Under the pieces are notes generated by a model. It saw only the letters and a program-made list of their open reading frames with translations, did not search any database and had not been told where the DNA came from. A program made the position numbers and the translations under genes. Source: Variovorax sp. MHTC-1 (lineage in GTDB: Bacteria > Pseudomonadota > Gammaproteobacteria > Burkholderiales > Burkholderiaceae_C). Taken from it: DNA of 64,000 nt. Shown in pieces: positions 33,328 through 42,152 of the stretch (position 1 is its first letter; every line of letters begins with the position of its first letter). The stretch covers positions 62,001-126,000 of the forward strand of contig NZ_RWKI01000002.1 of assembly GCF_003984645.1 (NCBI RefSeq), in the 5' to 3' direction.

Positions 33328-33699
33328 ATGAACATCGCGCACACCCGTTTCTTCAAGTGGATCGCCGCCGGCGCCCTCTCCGCCGCAGCCGTGCTGGGCG
33401 CAACGTCAGCCAGCGCCAGGGACCTCGCCGTGTCGGTGGGCATCCACGTGCCAGGTGTCGCCATCGGCATCGCCAGCCCGGTCCACTATGCCCCGGCGCC
33501 GGTGTACTACAACCCGCCGCCGCGGCACTACCGTCCGGTGCCCGTGTATGACTACCACCGCCCGGCGCCACGGCACTTCTACCGCCATGAATACCGCAAC
33601 GAGTACCGGCACGGCCATCGCCATCACTACCGCCATGACCGCCATGACAGGCATGACCGCCATGACCGCCATGACCGACATGACCGTTATCGCTACTGA
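33328..33699 (+). CDS. Secreted His/Arg/Tyr-rich repeat protein
   Basis: 123 residues. Signal peptide (about 1-31, AAGALSAAAVLGATSASA). The mature protein is a short beta-like part (LAVSVGIHVPGVAIGIA), a Pro/Tyr-rich part, and a tail of RHD and HRH tripeptides (six RHD units near the end; encoded by GCCATGACC-type 9-base repeats at about 33631-33690). The His-rich tail may bind Ni, Zn or Cu, or simply be a polycation. AGGAG precedes ATG 33328 at eight bases. Confidence 0.75.
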   Translation: MNIAHTRFFKWIAAGALSAAAVLGATSASARDLAVSVGIHVPGVAIGIASPVHYAPAPVYYNPPPRHYRPVPVYDYHRPAPRHFYRHEYRNEYRHGHRHHYRHDRHDRHDRHDRHDRHDRYRY

Positions 33700-33705
33700 T
33701 GAGGT

Positions 33706-35310
33706 CTAGAGCAGGCTCTCCGGCGCCAGCGGCGCCAGCAGCTCCAGCATCAGGTGGTCCCAGAAGCCCGCATCGGGCTCGCTGGTGAGCACCTGTTCGA
33801 CGCCGGCCTCCTCGCTCACCCACTCCATTCTCTCGGTGCCCGGCGCGAACCGCACCTTGTAGGCGCCCTGCTGCTTAAGCACCTCGACCAGCTTCAGCAC
33901 CTGCTGCGCCATTTCGCGGCTGAAGATGAAGAGGCCGATCTCGGTGTTGTGCAGTTCCGAGCGCGGGTCGAAGTTCATCGAGCCGACGAACAGCGTGCGC
34001 CCGTCGATCACGGCCGACTTGGCGTGCAGGCGTCCGATCTGCGTGCCGAACAGGCCCAGGCGCACGCTGCGCCGCGTGCGCACCGAGCTGAGCTCGTGGA
34101 TCTCGGCGCCGAGCCGCAGCATGTCGGCGCGGTAGCGGCGGTAGCCGGTGTGGACCACGGGCTCGTCGGTGGCGGCCAGCGAGTTGGTGACCACGCTGAT
34201 CTTCATACCGCGGCGGCGGATCTCGCGCAGCACCTCCAGCCCCTCCTTGCCGGGGATCAGGTAGGGCGACACCAGCGTCACGTCGGAACGCCCGCGCCGC
34301 ATCTGCTCGACCACGTTGTAGCGCACGCTGTCGACGTCGAGCAGCGGCACGCCACCGTAGTTGACCTGCTTGCCGATCACGCGGTCGGGCGAATCGGCGT
34401 AGGCCTCGGCGGTGGTCCAGATGAGGTCGAGCTTGCCGGCGTTGAGGTTCTCGACGATCGGGCTGTAGCCCAGCAGGTCGTTGGGCGCCGGCGGGCGCGG
34501 CGCCGGCGTGGTGGCCGGGGCGGTCAGTGCCTCGAAGCGCCGCTGCCGTTCTTCGCGCGCGAGCGTGGGCGCGACCACGGTTTCGATCGGCCGCACATGC
34601 TCGCTGTTCCAGTACAGGTCGAACAGGCTGGAAAGGCGCGGGATCAACGCGCCGGCGACGAAGGTGTCGAGGTCGATGAAGTTCGCGCCGGCCGTCTGCG
34701 TGAAGTACGGGTTGCCGATGTTGCGCCCGCCGGCCACCGCCATCGCGCCGTCGGCGATGAAGAGCTTGTTGTGCATGCGCCGGTTGACGCGGTTGAAGTC
34801 GAAGAGCGAGGCCGAGAAGCGCCTGAGCACGCTGCCGCGCCCGGCCGGAAAGGGATTGAAGAGCCGCAGCTCCAGGTTGGGCGTCGCGGCCAGCGCGAGC
34901 AGCAGCTCGTCCTCGCCCGCGGTGTAGAGATCGTCCATCAGGAGCCGCACGCGCACGCCGCGCTGCGCGGCGTCGCGCAGCGTGCGCAGCAGGTAGCGGC
35001 CGGTCTCGTCGTTGTCGATCTGGTAGTACTGCACGTCGAGCGTGCGCTCGGCGCGGCGCGCGAGCTCGAGCCGCGTGTTGAGCGCGAAGTCGCCGCTGGG
35101 CATGAGCCGGAATCCGCTCAAGTCCGCATCCGGCTGCGAGGCCTTGGCGATGCGGCCCAGCGCGGTGTCGGTGGACAGGGGCATCGCCTTCGAGGGCGTG
35201 CGTTCGAATTCGGCCGGCAGCATCGCGCAGCCGCTGGCGAGAAGAACCGCCGCCATCAAGGCCAGGCCGAGGCGAATCCAGCTCGGGAGCGGACTCCGAC
35301 GGCGGCTCAT
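33706..35310 (-). CDS. Phospholipase D-family lipoprotein (ClsC-like cardiolipin synthase)
   Basis: 534 residues. Lipoprotein signal with lipobox LASGC near residue 25. Two HKD motifs: HNKLFIADGAMAVAGG (about 185) and HAKSAVIDGRTLFVGS (about 425), each followed by N or N-F-D as expected for the phospholipase D fold. Similar to E. coli ClsC, which makes cardiolipin from phosphatidylethanolamine and phosphatidylglycerol. Start ATG 35310 (MSRRRSP); a 7-residue upstream extension comes from the hairpin repeat. It follows rpoN on the same strand. Confidence 0.88.
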   Translation of the reverse strand: MSRRRSPLPSWIRLGLALMAAVLLASGCAMLPAEFERTPSKAMPLSTDTALGRIAKASQPDADLSGFRLMPSGDFALNTRLELARRAERTLDVQYYQIDNDETGRYLLRTLRDAAQRGVRVRLLMDDLYTAGEDELLLALAATPNLELRLFNPFPAGRGSVLRRFSASLFDFNRVNRRMHNKLFIADGAMAVAGGRNIGNPYFTQTAGANFIDLDTFVAGALIPRLSSLFDLYWNSEHVRPIETVVAPTLAREERQRRFEALTAPATTPAPRPPAPNDLLGYSPIVENLNAGKLDLIWTTAEAYADSPDRVIGKQVNYGGVPLLDVDSVRYNVVEQMRRGRSDVTLVSPYLIPGKEGLEVLREIRRRGMKISVVTNSLAATDEPVVHTGYRRYRADMLRLGAEIHELSSVRTRRSVRLGLFGTQIGRLHAKSAVIDGRTLFVGSMNFDPRSELHNTEIGLFIFSREMAQQVLKLVEVLKQQGAYKVRFAPGTERMEWVSEEAGVEQVLTSEPDAGFWDHLMLELLAPLAPESLL

Positions 35311-35313
35311 CGT

Positions 35314-35366
35314 TAGCGCCTGTTCACACATGAATCACCCCCGCGTTCATGTGCGAACAGGCCCTA
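35314..35366. repeat. 53-bp hairpin element with TAGGGCCTG-type ends
   Basis: 21-base arms (35314-35334 and 35346-35366) separated by an 11-base loop, with two mismatches. Ends are TAGCGCCTG and CAGGCCCTA, matching the ends of the 178-bp element at 19823-20000. On the minus strand the TAG at its start is the stop codon of rpoN. It fills the gap between rpoN and the phospholipase D gene. It lacks a T-run, so it is not a standard terminator. Confidence 0.75.
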
Positions 35367-36944
35367 AAGTGCCTTGCGCAGGTTCGCAGGCGCGATGCGC
35401 AGCGCCTCGCGGTACTTGGCCACCGTGCGGCGCGCGCACTCGATGCCCTGCTCCTTGAGCATCTCGGAGACCTGGCTGTCGGACAGCGGCTTCTTCACAT
35501 CCTCGGCGCTCACGAACTGCTTGATCAGCGCGCGCACCGCGGTGCTGGAGGCGTTGCCGCCGGTTTCGGTGCCGAGGGCCGAGCCGAAGAAGTACTTGAG
35601 CTCGACGGTGCCGTAGGGCGTCGCCATGTACTTGGCGGTGGTCACGCGGCTGATGGTGGATTCGTGCAGGCCTAGCTCGTCGGCGATCTCACGCAGCACC
35701 AGCGGCCGCATCGCGAGCTCGCCGTGCACGAAGTAGCTCTTCTGCCGCTCGACGATCGCGTTGGAGACGCGCAGGATGGTGTCGAAGCGCTGCTGGATGT
35801 TCTTGATGAACCAGCGCGCTTCCTGCAGCCGCTGCGACAGCGCCTGGCTGCCCTCGCCCTTGTGCTGCTTGAGCGCGCCGGCGTAGATGTCGTGCACGCG
35901 CAGCCGCGGCATCACCTCGGGGTTGAGCATGACGCGGAACTTCGCGTTGGTGCCGTGGCCGATGCGCGTGACGATCACGTCGGGCACGACGATGTTTCGC
36001 TCGACGTCGACGAAGCGGCGCCCCGGCTTGGGTTCGAGCTTCGCGATCAGCTGCAGCGCGGCGCGCACCTCGTCCTCGTTGCTGCGCGTGAGCGTGGCCA
36101 GGCGCTTGAAGTCGCGCCGCGCGAGCAGCTCCATCGGCTGCTTGCAGATCGCGATGGCCGCCTTGCGCACCTGGGCCTCCCCCTCGCTCTCCCTGGCGCT
36201 CGCCAGCTGGCGCAGCTGGATGGTCAGGCATTCGGCGAGGCTGCGGGCGCCGACGCCGGCCGGCTCCAGGCTCTGCAGCAGGCCCAGCGCGACCTGGAAG
36301 TGGTGCACCAGCTCGTCGAACTGGTCGTTGTCGGCGCCCGCCAGGCCGGAGGCCAGCGCCGGCAGCGAATCCTCGAGGTAGCCGTCGTCGTTGAGCGACT
36401 CGATCAGGAAGCGCAGCGCGGCGCAGTCGTTCTCGTCCAGGCGCAGCGACAGCGCCTGCCGGTGCAGGAAGGACTGCAGCGATTCCTGGCTGCGCGCGAG
36501 CTCGGTCGCATCGGCGCGCTCGTCGTCGCCGAGGTTGTTGGCGCGCGCGGGCGCATCGCCGCCCCATTCGCTGTCGTCGGGCGCGAGGTCGACCGTGCCG
36601 TCGCCCTCCCAGTCGGGCTCGCTGTCGGCGGGCGCAGCGGCTTCGGCATCGCCGGTAGCGGCCACCGCCACCTCGGCCGGCGCCGCGGCCGGGCCGGGCG
36701 CGAAATCGGTCTCGCCTTCGGCCTGGCGGTCCTCGTCGCGCACCGGCGCATCGGCCACCTCCAGACCGAACTCCTCGCGCGGCGCCTCTTCGGCCGTGCG
36801 TTCGAGGAACGGGTTCTCGTCCAGCATCTGCTCCACTTCCTGGCTCAATTCGAGCGTGGAGAGCTGCAGCAGCCGGATCGACTGCTGGAGCTGCGGCGTG
36901 AGCGCCAGATGCTGGGAAACGCGAAGCGAGAGCCCTTGCTTCAT
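35364..36944 (-). CDS. rpoN: RNA polymerase sigma-54 factor
   Basis: 526 residues. N-terminal Gln-rich activator-interacting region (KQGLSLRVSQHLALTPQLQQ), acidic region (about 60-170), core-binding domain, cross-linked helix-turn-helix region, and the RpoN box ARRTVAKYRE near residue 505 that reads the -24 element. Full length for the family. Start ATG 36944. Downstream of lptB by 18 bases on the same strand, the usual lptA-lptB-rpoN order. Confidence 0.97.
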   Translation of the reverse strand: MKQGLSLRVSQHLALTPQLQQSIRLLQLSTLELSQEVEQMLDENPFLERTAEEAPREEFGLEVADAPVRDEDRQAEGETDFAPGPAAAPAEVAVAATGDAEAAAPADSEPDWEGDGTVDLAPDDSEWGGDAPARANNLGDDERADATELARSQESLQSFLHRQALSLRLDENDCAALRFLIESLNDDGYLEDSLPALASGLAGADNDQFDELVHHFQVALGLLQSLEPAGVGARSLAECLTIQLRQLASARESEGEAQVRKAAIAICKQPMELLARRDFKRLATLTRSNEDEVRAALQLIAKLEPKPGRRFVDVERNIVVPDVIVTRIGHGTNAKFRVMLNPEVMPRLRVHDIYAGALKQHKGEGSQALSQRLQEARWFIKNIQQRFDTILRVSNAIVERQKSYFVHGELAMRPLVLREIADELGLHESTISRVTTAKYMATPYGTVELKYFFGSALGTETGGNASSTAVRALIKQFVSAEDVKKPLSDSQVSEMLKEQGIECARRTVAKYREALRIAPANLRKAL

Positions 36945-36962
36945 CGAAATACGGCCCCCTCT

Positions 36963-37739
36963 CTACATCCGGAAATGTTCGCCCAGGTACACGCGTCGTA
37001 CCTCGGCGTTGTCGACGATCTCCGAGGGCGTGCCTTGTGCCAGCACATGCCCGTCGCTGATGATGAAAGCGTGATCGCAGATGCCCAGCGTTTCGCGCAC
37101 GTTGTGGTCGGTGATGAGCACACCGATGCCGCGTTCCTTCAGGAAGCTGATGATCCGCTGGATCTCGATCACCGCGATCGGGTCGATGCCCGCGAAGGGC
37201 TCGTCCAGCAGGATGAAGCGCGGTTGCGTGGCCAGCGCCCGCGCGATCTCGACGCGGCGGCGCTCGCCGCCCGACAGCGCCAGCGCGGGCGAGTCGCGCA
37301 GGTGATCGACGCGCAGGTCGTGCAGCAGTTCACCGAGGCGCTCCTCGATGCGCTGCTTCGACAGCGGCACCGGCCGGCCCGCGCCATCGGGTTCACGCTG
37401 CAGCTCGAGCACGGCGCGCACGTTCTCCTCGACCGTGAGCTTGCGGAAGATCGAGGCTTCCTGCGGCAGGTAGCTCAGGCCCATGCGCGCGCGGCGGTGG
37501 ATCGGCATGTGCGCGATCGGTTCGCCGTCGATGCTGATCTCGCCCGCATCCGCCCGCACCAGCCCGACGATCATGTAGAACGACGTGGTCTTGCCCGCGC
37601 CGTTGGGCCCCAGCAAGCCGACCACCTCGCCCTTTTCCACGCCGAGCGATACGTCCTTGACGACCTTGCGGCTGCCGTAGCTCTTCTGCAGGCCACGCGC
37701 CTCGAGGCGGCTGCCCGGGACTTCGTTGCCGCCGTTCAC
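36963..37739 (-). CDS. lptB: LPS export ABC ATPase LptB
   Basis: 258 residues. Walker [10 protein letters not shown] (about 44), Q-loop near [12 protein letters not shown], signature [15 protein letters not shown], Walker [13 protein letters not shown], and H-loop LITDHNVRE; the DHN triplet is typical of LptB. It powers LPS extraction from the inner membrane with LptF/G/C. Start is GTG 37739, overlapping the lptA stop (GTGA), so translation is coupled. lptC is not adjacent in this window. Confidence 0.96.
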   Translation of the reverse strand: MNGGNEVPGSRLEARGLQKSYGSRKVVKDVSLGVEKGEVVGLLGPNGAGKTTSFYMIVGLVRADAGEISIDGEPIAHMPIHRRARMGLSYLPQEASIFRKLTVEENVRAVLELQREPDGAGRPVPLSKQRIEERLGELLHDLRVDHLRDSPALALSGGERRRVEIARALATQPRFILLDEPFAGIDPIAVIEIQRIISFLKERGIGVLITDHNVRETLGICDHAFIISDGHVLAQGTPSEIVDNAEVRRVYLGEHFRM

Positions 37740-38413
37740 TTGCGCTGCTCTCCACCGAGCGTGGTGGTCGAGCGCAGGCCCGTTCCGGACGCCGGCGCCG
37801 CGGGCCTGGCGGAACCGGCAGCGGGCGCCGAGGCGGCCGCCTTGGGCGTGAGAATGGCCTTGACGCGGCCGCCGGGCTGGGTCGCCACGCCCGCATTGGG
37901 CGGCAGCGGCGAGCCGTTGACGGTAAAGGTGTCGTTGCTCTGGTCGTAGACGATCAAGGCGCCGCTGCTTTCGTCGTTGGGCGTCGCGCCGACCAGGCGG
38001 CGCATCACCGCGCGGCGGATGAACTTCACGTTGTCGGCGCGGCTGTCGTACTCGATGACCTCCGACTCGCCCTCGATCCACTCGTCGGGGCCGGCGTCGC
38101 GCTTCTGCTTGAAATAGGCCAGCTTGCCGGGCGCGGCCGTGACCACGCCGTACTGGTAGCCCTCGGGATCCTGCCGCACGTCGATGCGCGTGCCGCGGAT
38201 GATGATGGTGCCCTTGGTCACCACCACGTTGCCGGTAAAGACGCTGGTCTGCTTGAGGTCGTCGTAGCGCATGGCGTCGGCCTCGATGTTCATCGGCTTG
38301 GTGCGGTCCGCCTTCTCGGCCTGCGCCGCCGACACGAAGCCGGCCACACCCAAGGCGAATACCAAAGCACGACAAAGGTGGCGGAGGAAGGGAGAGGAAG
38401 GTAACGACGTCAT
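37736..38413 (-). CDS. lptA: LPS transport periplasmic protein LptA
   Basis: 225 residues. Signal peptide (about 1-32, ending VSAAQA) and OstA/LptA beta-jelly roll: [52 protein letters not shown]. It forms the periplasmic bridge for LPS from LptC to LptD. The C-terminal ~45 residues are Ala/Pro-rich. Start ATG 38413; a GTG nine bases earlier is possible. First gene of lptA-lptB-rpoN in this window. Confidence 0.94.
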   Translation of the reverse strand: MTSLPSSPFLRHLCRALVFALGVAGFVSAAQAEKADRTKPMNIEADAMRYDDLKQTSVFTGNVVVTKGTIIIRGTRIDVRQDPEGYQYGVVTAAPGKLAYFKQKRDAGPDEWIEGESEVIEYDSRADNVKFIRRAVMRRLVGATPNDESSGALIVYDQSNDTFTVNGSPLPPNAGVATQPGGRVKAILTPKAAASAPAAGSARPAAPASGTGLRSTTTLGGEQRK

Positions 38414-38478
38414 AAAAGGCACGAAACTTGCTGGGCGATTGTATGCGGCCTCATGGATCCGGCTTTCGCCGGCGGATG

Positions 38479-38500
38479 AAAAAGCCCGCCGAAGCGGGCT
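38479..38500 (-). terminator. Rho-independent terminator downstream of dsbA
   Basis: On the minus strand, AGCCCGCTTCGGCGGGCT followed by TTTTT. A perfect stem of about seven GC pairs. It lies between dsbA (ends 38537) and lptA (starts 38413), so it ends the dsbA transcript and separates it from the lpt operon. Confidence 0.88.
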
Positions 38501-38536
38501 TCCTGCAGAGTGCCGCGAACGGCGAAAGAGGGCCTT

Positions 38537-39181
38537 TTATGCGCTCTTGCGCGCTTCGCCGACCAGGAAGTCGGTGACCTGCAGTGCGCGGTCCATGCTG
38601 CGCGCGAGTTCGCCGTCCGTATACCACCTGCCCGCAATGCCCATCGAGGGCACGCCGGCCACCTGGTAGGCCTCCTGCAGCTGCTTGGCGCGCTGGATCT
38701 TGCTCGCGACGGTGAAGGACTTGAAGTTCTCGGTGAACTTGGCCTTGTCGAGGCCGTTGGCCGCGGCCCAGTCGATGATCTGCTGCTCGCCCGAGAGATT
38801 CTGGCGCTGCTGGTGGATCGCGGCGAACACCTTGCGCTGGTATTCGTCGACCTTGCCCATCGCCTCCAGCGCGTAGTAGAGCCGCTGCTGCGGCTGGAAG
38901 CTAGGCTGGAAGGCGACCGGCACGCGCCTGAAAGACACGTGGGCAGGCAGCTTCCTGATCCAGGTCTCGAGCGTCGGCTCGAAGGCGTTGCAATGCGGGC
39001 AGCTGTACCAGAAGAACTCGATCACCTCGACCTTGCCGGCCGGCGCGTCGACCGGCACGCGCTTCTCGAGCACCGCGTAGTCGGTGCCTGCCTTGGGCGC
39101 GAGCGCCTGGGCATGCGAGGATGAGGCGAAGGGAAGAAGCCCCAGCGAAGTGGCGGCCAGCGAAAAGTCACGACGTTTCAT
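38537..39181 (-). CDS. dsbA: Thiol:disulfide interchange protein DsbA/DsbL
   Basis: 214 residues. Signal peptide (about 1-24, ending SHAQA), thioredoxin fold with the redox motif CPHC at 61-64 and cis-Pro in VAGVPSMGI. It oxidises cysteines in newly exported proteins and is reoxidised by DsbB. Candidate clients in this window include DoxX-neighbourhood and PsiF-type Cys proteins (inference). It lies between the SPOR protein and lptA, an order common in Comamonadaceae. Confidence 0.96.
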   Translation of the reverse strand: MKRRDFSLAATSLGLLPFASSSHAQALAPKAGTDYAVLEKRVPVDAPAGKVEVIEFFWYSCPHCNAFEPTLETWIRKLPAHVSFRRVPVAFQPSFQPQQRLYYALEAMGKVDEYQRKVFAAIHQQRQNLSGEQQIIDWAAANGLDKAKFTENFKSFTVASKIQRAKQLQEAYQVAGVPSMGIAGRWYTDGELARSMDRALQVTDFLVGEARKSA

Positions 39182-39265
39182 ATTAAGAAGTTCTCCTGTG
39201 CGGCTGACAGAGCCCGCGGCTGGCCCGGAGTTCCCGGCCTGCGAAGGCGATGAAGAATGAAAAAC

Positions 39266-39985
39266 TCAGCGCTGGACGCGCACCAGGGCGGATTCGAGGC
39301 CACCGCCGTCGAGCCGTTCCTTGAGCCGGTCCGCATCTTCCTTCTTGTTGAAAGGCCCCGCGCGCACGCGGTAGACCGTGCGGCCGGCCTGCTCGCGCTC
39401 GGTGATGCGCGCTTCCACGCCCATCAGCGAGAGCTTGGCGCGCTGCGCCTCGGCGTCGTCGGGGGTGCGGAAGGCGCCGGCCTGCACGAAATACATGAAG
39501 GGATCGGTGCTGGCGCTCGGCGGCGCGATAGCGGCGGTGGTGCCGGGGTTGGCGCCCGAACGTGCCCGCGCGAGATCGCCGATGGGGTCGTTCGACGGCG
39601 GCAGCGCGTTGGCTTCGGCCGGCAGCGGCGGCCGTGCGGCGCGCTGTTGCTGTTGCTGCTGCGCGCCGGGCGGCACCACCACGGGCACTGGCGCGGTCGG
39701 CGGCGGCGTGGTCGTCCCCGCCGTGGCGGGCTGGGGCGGTGCAGGCGTCGCGGGCGCCTGCGGGCGGGCGGCACCCGCCTTGCCGGCGAGCGGGCCGTTG
39801 GGGTCCCAGTCGCGGTTCTTGCGGGCCTCGGCCTCGTCCTGCTCGGGGCCGCCGCGCTGGGTCTTGGTCATGAAGGGGATCGGCACCTTGGTCACGTAGA
39901 CCGCGATGCCCAGCGCCACGCCCAGCCCCAGCACCAGGCCGACGATCAGCCCGATGACGATGTTGCCGCTCTGTCTTTTAGTCAT
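39266..39985 (-). CDS. SPOR-domain cell-division/peptidoglycan-binding protein
   Basis: 239 residues. One N-terminal transmembrane helix (about 8-30, IVIGLIVGLVLGLGVALGIA), a Pro/Ala/Gln-rich periplasmic linker (including a Gln run), and a C-terminal SPOR domain (about 160-239) with FMYFVQAGAFRTPDDAEAQR and YRVRAGPFNKKEDADRLKER. SPOR domains bind denuded peptidoglycan at the septum; FtsN-like architecture. Sits nine bases after argS. Confidence 0.93.
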   Translation of the reverse strand: MTKRQSGNIVIGLIVGLVLGLGVALGIAVYVTKVPIPFMTKTQRGGPEQDEAEARKNRDWDPNGPLAGKAGAARPQAPATPAPPQPATAGTTTPPPTAPVPVVVPPGAQQQQQQRAARPPLPAEANALPPSNDPIGDLARARSGANPGTTAAIAPPSASTDPFMYFVQAGAFRTPDDAEAQRAKLSLMGVEARITEREQAGRTVYRVRAGPFNKKEDADRLKERLDGGGLESALVRVQR

Positions 39986-39994
39986 GTTTCGAAA

Positions 39995-41668
39995 TCACAT
40001 CTTGCGCGGCGCGCTCACGCCGAGAATTGCCAGCCCATTGTGCAGCACCTGCGCGGTCGCCGCGACCAGCGCCAGGCGGGCCCGCTTGACCGGCTCGTCG
40101 TCCACCAGGATGCGCTCGGCGTCGTAGTAGCTGTGGTAGCAGGCGGCCAGTTCGCGCAGGTAGAAGGTGACGTCGTGCGGCGCGAAGTCCTTGGCCGCGG
40201 CCGCGAGCATGTCGGGGTACTTGGCCAAGAGCAGCAACAGCGCCTGCGCAGCCGGGCTTTGCAGCGGCGCGAGGTCGACATCCGCCAGCGCGGCCGAATC
40301 GCCGCCCCAGGCGGCCAGCACCGAGCAGATGCGCGCATGCGCGTACTGCACGTAATAGACCGGGTTGTCGTTGTTCTGCGCCAGCGCGAGATCGATGTCG
40401 AAGGTGTATTCGGTATCGGGCTTGCGGCTCAGGAGGAAGAAGCGCACGGCGTCGGTGCTGGTCCACTCGATCAGGTCGCGCAGCGTCACGTAGCTGCCGG
40501 CGCGCTTGCTGATCTTGACCTCCTCGCCGCCGCGCATCACGCGCACCATGGTGTGCAGCACGTACTCGGGGTAGCCGGCCGGGATGCCGACGTTCGCGGC
40601 CTGCAGGCCGGCACGCACGCGCGCGATCGTGCCGTGGTGGTCGGTGCCCTGGATGTTGACCACCTCGCCGAAGCCGCGCTCCCACTTGGCGATGTGATAG
40701 GCGACGTCGGGCACGAAGTAGGTGTAGCTGCCGTCGCCCTTGCGCATCACCCGGTCCTTGTCGTCGCCGTAGTCGGTCGACTTCAGCCACAGGGCGCCAT
40801 CCTGCTCGTAGGTCTTGCCGGCCTCGACGAGCCGCTTCACCGTCGCCTCGACCCGGCCGCTGGTGTAGAGGCTGGATTCGAGGTAGTAGTTGTCGAAGCG
40901 TACCTGGAAGGCCTTCAGGTCCAGGTCCTGCTCGTGGCGCAGGTAGGCCACGGCGAACTGGCGGATCGAGTCGATGTCGTCGACGTCGCCGCTCGCCGTG
41001 TACTCGCGGTCGTCGGAGCGCACGGTCTTCTTCGCCTTGAAGTCCTCTGCGATGTCGGCGATGTATTCGCCGTTGTAGGCCTGCTCGGGCCACTCGGCAT
41101 CGCCCGGCTTGAAGCCCTTGGCGCGCAGTTGCGTGCTGGTGGCCAGCGTCTGGATCTGCACGCCCGCGTCGTTGTAGTAGAACTCGCGCCACACCTGCGC
41201 GCCCTGCGAGGCGAGCAGGTTGCAGATCGCGTCACCGAGCGCGGCCTGGCGGCCGTGGCCCACGTGCAGCGGGCCGGTGGGGTTGGCGGAGACGAACTCG
41301 ACCAGCACACGATCGCTGCGCGCGGGCTGGCGGCCGAAGGCCTCGCCCGCGGCCAGCACCTCGCGCACCACCTGCTGCTTGGCAGCGGTCTTGAGGCGGA
41401 TGTTCAGGAAGCCGGGGCCGGCGATCTCGATGGCATCGACCCACTGCGCGAAGGCCGGGGTGGCCTTGAGCGCGGCGCTGATGTCCTCGGCCAGTTCGCG
41501 CGGCTTGCGCGCCAGGGGCTTGGCGAGCTGCATCCCCGCGGTGCTTGCGAGATCGCCATGGGCCGCGACCTTGGGCGATTCGAACGCGGCTTTGGCGCCG
41601 GCGCCGGGCGAGAAGGATTCGAGCGTGTTCGCGAGCGCCGCGAGCAGCTCCTGTTTGACCAATAGCAT
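39995..41668 (-). CDS. argS: Arginyl-tRNA synthetase
   Basis: 557 residues. Class I signature HVGH at 135-138 (GPLHVGHG) and KMSKS-like [10 protein letters not shown] (about 385). ArgS N-terminal additional domain and C-terminal DALR anticodon-binding domain are present ([20 protein letters not shown]). Full length. Start ATG 41668. Downstream SPOR and dsbA genes follow on the same strand. Its 5' side faces the psiF-like gene across a 132-base gap containing a perfect 9-bp inverted repeat. Confidence 0.97.
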   Translation of the reverse strand: MLLVKQELLAALANTLESFSPGAGAKAAFESPKVAAHGDLASTAGMQLAKPLARKPRELAEDISAALKATPAFAQWVDAIEIAGPGFLNIRLKTAAKQQVVREVLAAGEAFGRQPARSDRVLVEFVSANPTGPLHVGHGRQAALGDAICNLLASQGAQVWREFYYNDAGVQIQTLATSTQLRAKGFKPGDAEWPEQAYNGEYIADIAEDFKAKKTVRSDDREYTASGDVDDIDSIRQFAVAYLRHEQDLDLKAFQVRFDNYYLESSLYTSGRVEATVKRLVEAGKTYEQDGALWLKSTDYGDDKDRVMRKGDGSYTYFVPDVAYHIAKWERGFGEVVNIQGTDHHGTIARVRAGLQAANVGIPAGYPEYVLHTMVRVMRGGEEVKISKRAGSYVTLRDLIEWTSTDAVRFFLLSRKPDTEYTFDIDLALAQNNDNPVYYVQYAHARICSVLAAWGGDSAALADVDLAPLQSPAAQALLLLLAKYPDMLAAAAKDFAPHDVTFYLRELAACYHSYYDAERILVDDEPVKRARLALVAATAQVLHNGLAILGVSAPRKM

Positions 41669-41729
41669 CGCGGGATTTTACCGGGGGCAAACCCGGGCGC
41701 TCCTTGCAGGTGGCGGTCATCCGCAGCGC

Positions 41730-41755
41730 GGCCACAATCGTTAACAATTGTGGCC
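41730..41755. promoter_or_regulatory. Perfect 9-bp inverted repeat between argS and psiF-like gene
   Basis: GGCCACAAT, eight bases (CGTTAACA), then ATTGTGGCC. The dyad lies 62 bases upstream of argS and 46 upstream of the PsiF-repeat gene, so it could be an operator for either divergent promoter. The centre GTTAAC is itself palindromic. No terminator-type T-run follows. Confidence 0.5.
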
Positions 41756-41800
41756 CAGTCTCGGGCTGCCTTTACCACTCTCAGCAAGGACGCGCACACC

Positions 41801-42097
41801 ATGAAGAAGCTCCTCTCGATCGTTGCTGCAAGCGCCTGTCTCTGCATCGGCTTCGCGCATGCACAGGACAAGGCCCCGACGGCCCAGCAAAGCAAGATGG
41901 CAACCTGCAACAAGGATGCCGGCGACATGAAGGGCGACGAGCGCAAGGCCTTCATGAAGACCTGCCTCTCGGCCAAGCCGGTGACGCAGCAGGACAAGAT
42001 GAAGAGCTGCAATGCCGACCCCAAGGCCAAGGCCCTGAAGGGTGACGAGCGCAAGGCCTTCATGAAGGAGTGCCTCTCGTCCAAGCCGGCTGCCTGA
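41801..42097 (+). CDS. PsiF-repeat periplasmic protein
   Basis: 98 residues. Signal peptide (about 1-22, ending GFAHA) then two PsiF repeats: MATCNKDAGDMKGDERKAFM and MKSCNADPKAKALKGDERKA, each ending in K-x-CLS. E. coli psiF is a phosphate-starvation-inducible gene; function unknown. Two Cys per repeat suggest disulfides made by DsbA. Start ATG 41801; AAGGA lies 13 bases upstream. A terminator follows at 42122. Confidence 0.93.
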   Translation: MKKLLSIVAASACLCIGFAHAQDKAPTAQQSKMATCNKDAGDMKGDERKAFMKTCLSAKPVTQQDKMKSCNADPKAKALKGDERKAFMKECLSSKPAA

Positions 42098-42121
42098 GCG
42101 CAGCATCATTCATCGAAAGAC

Positions 42122-42151
42122 CCCCGCAGGCTCCGCCTCGCGGGGTTTTTT
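42122..42151 (+). terminator. Rho-independent terminator after psiF-like gene
   Basis: CCCCGCAGG, loop, CCTCGCGGGG, then six T. Strong GC stem with T-run on the plus strand, 25 bases after the psiF-like stop. The last bases overlap the 3' end region of the convergent spermidine-synthase-like gene (stop at 42153). Confidence 0.9.
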
Positions 42152-42152
42152 G

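Noticed and set aside
33631..33690. Short 9-base repeats, possible minisatellite or CRISPR
   Set aside because: They are in frame within a secreted His-rich protein and encode RHD units; no spacers.
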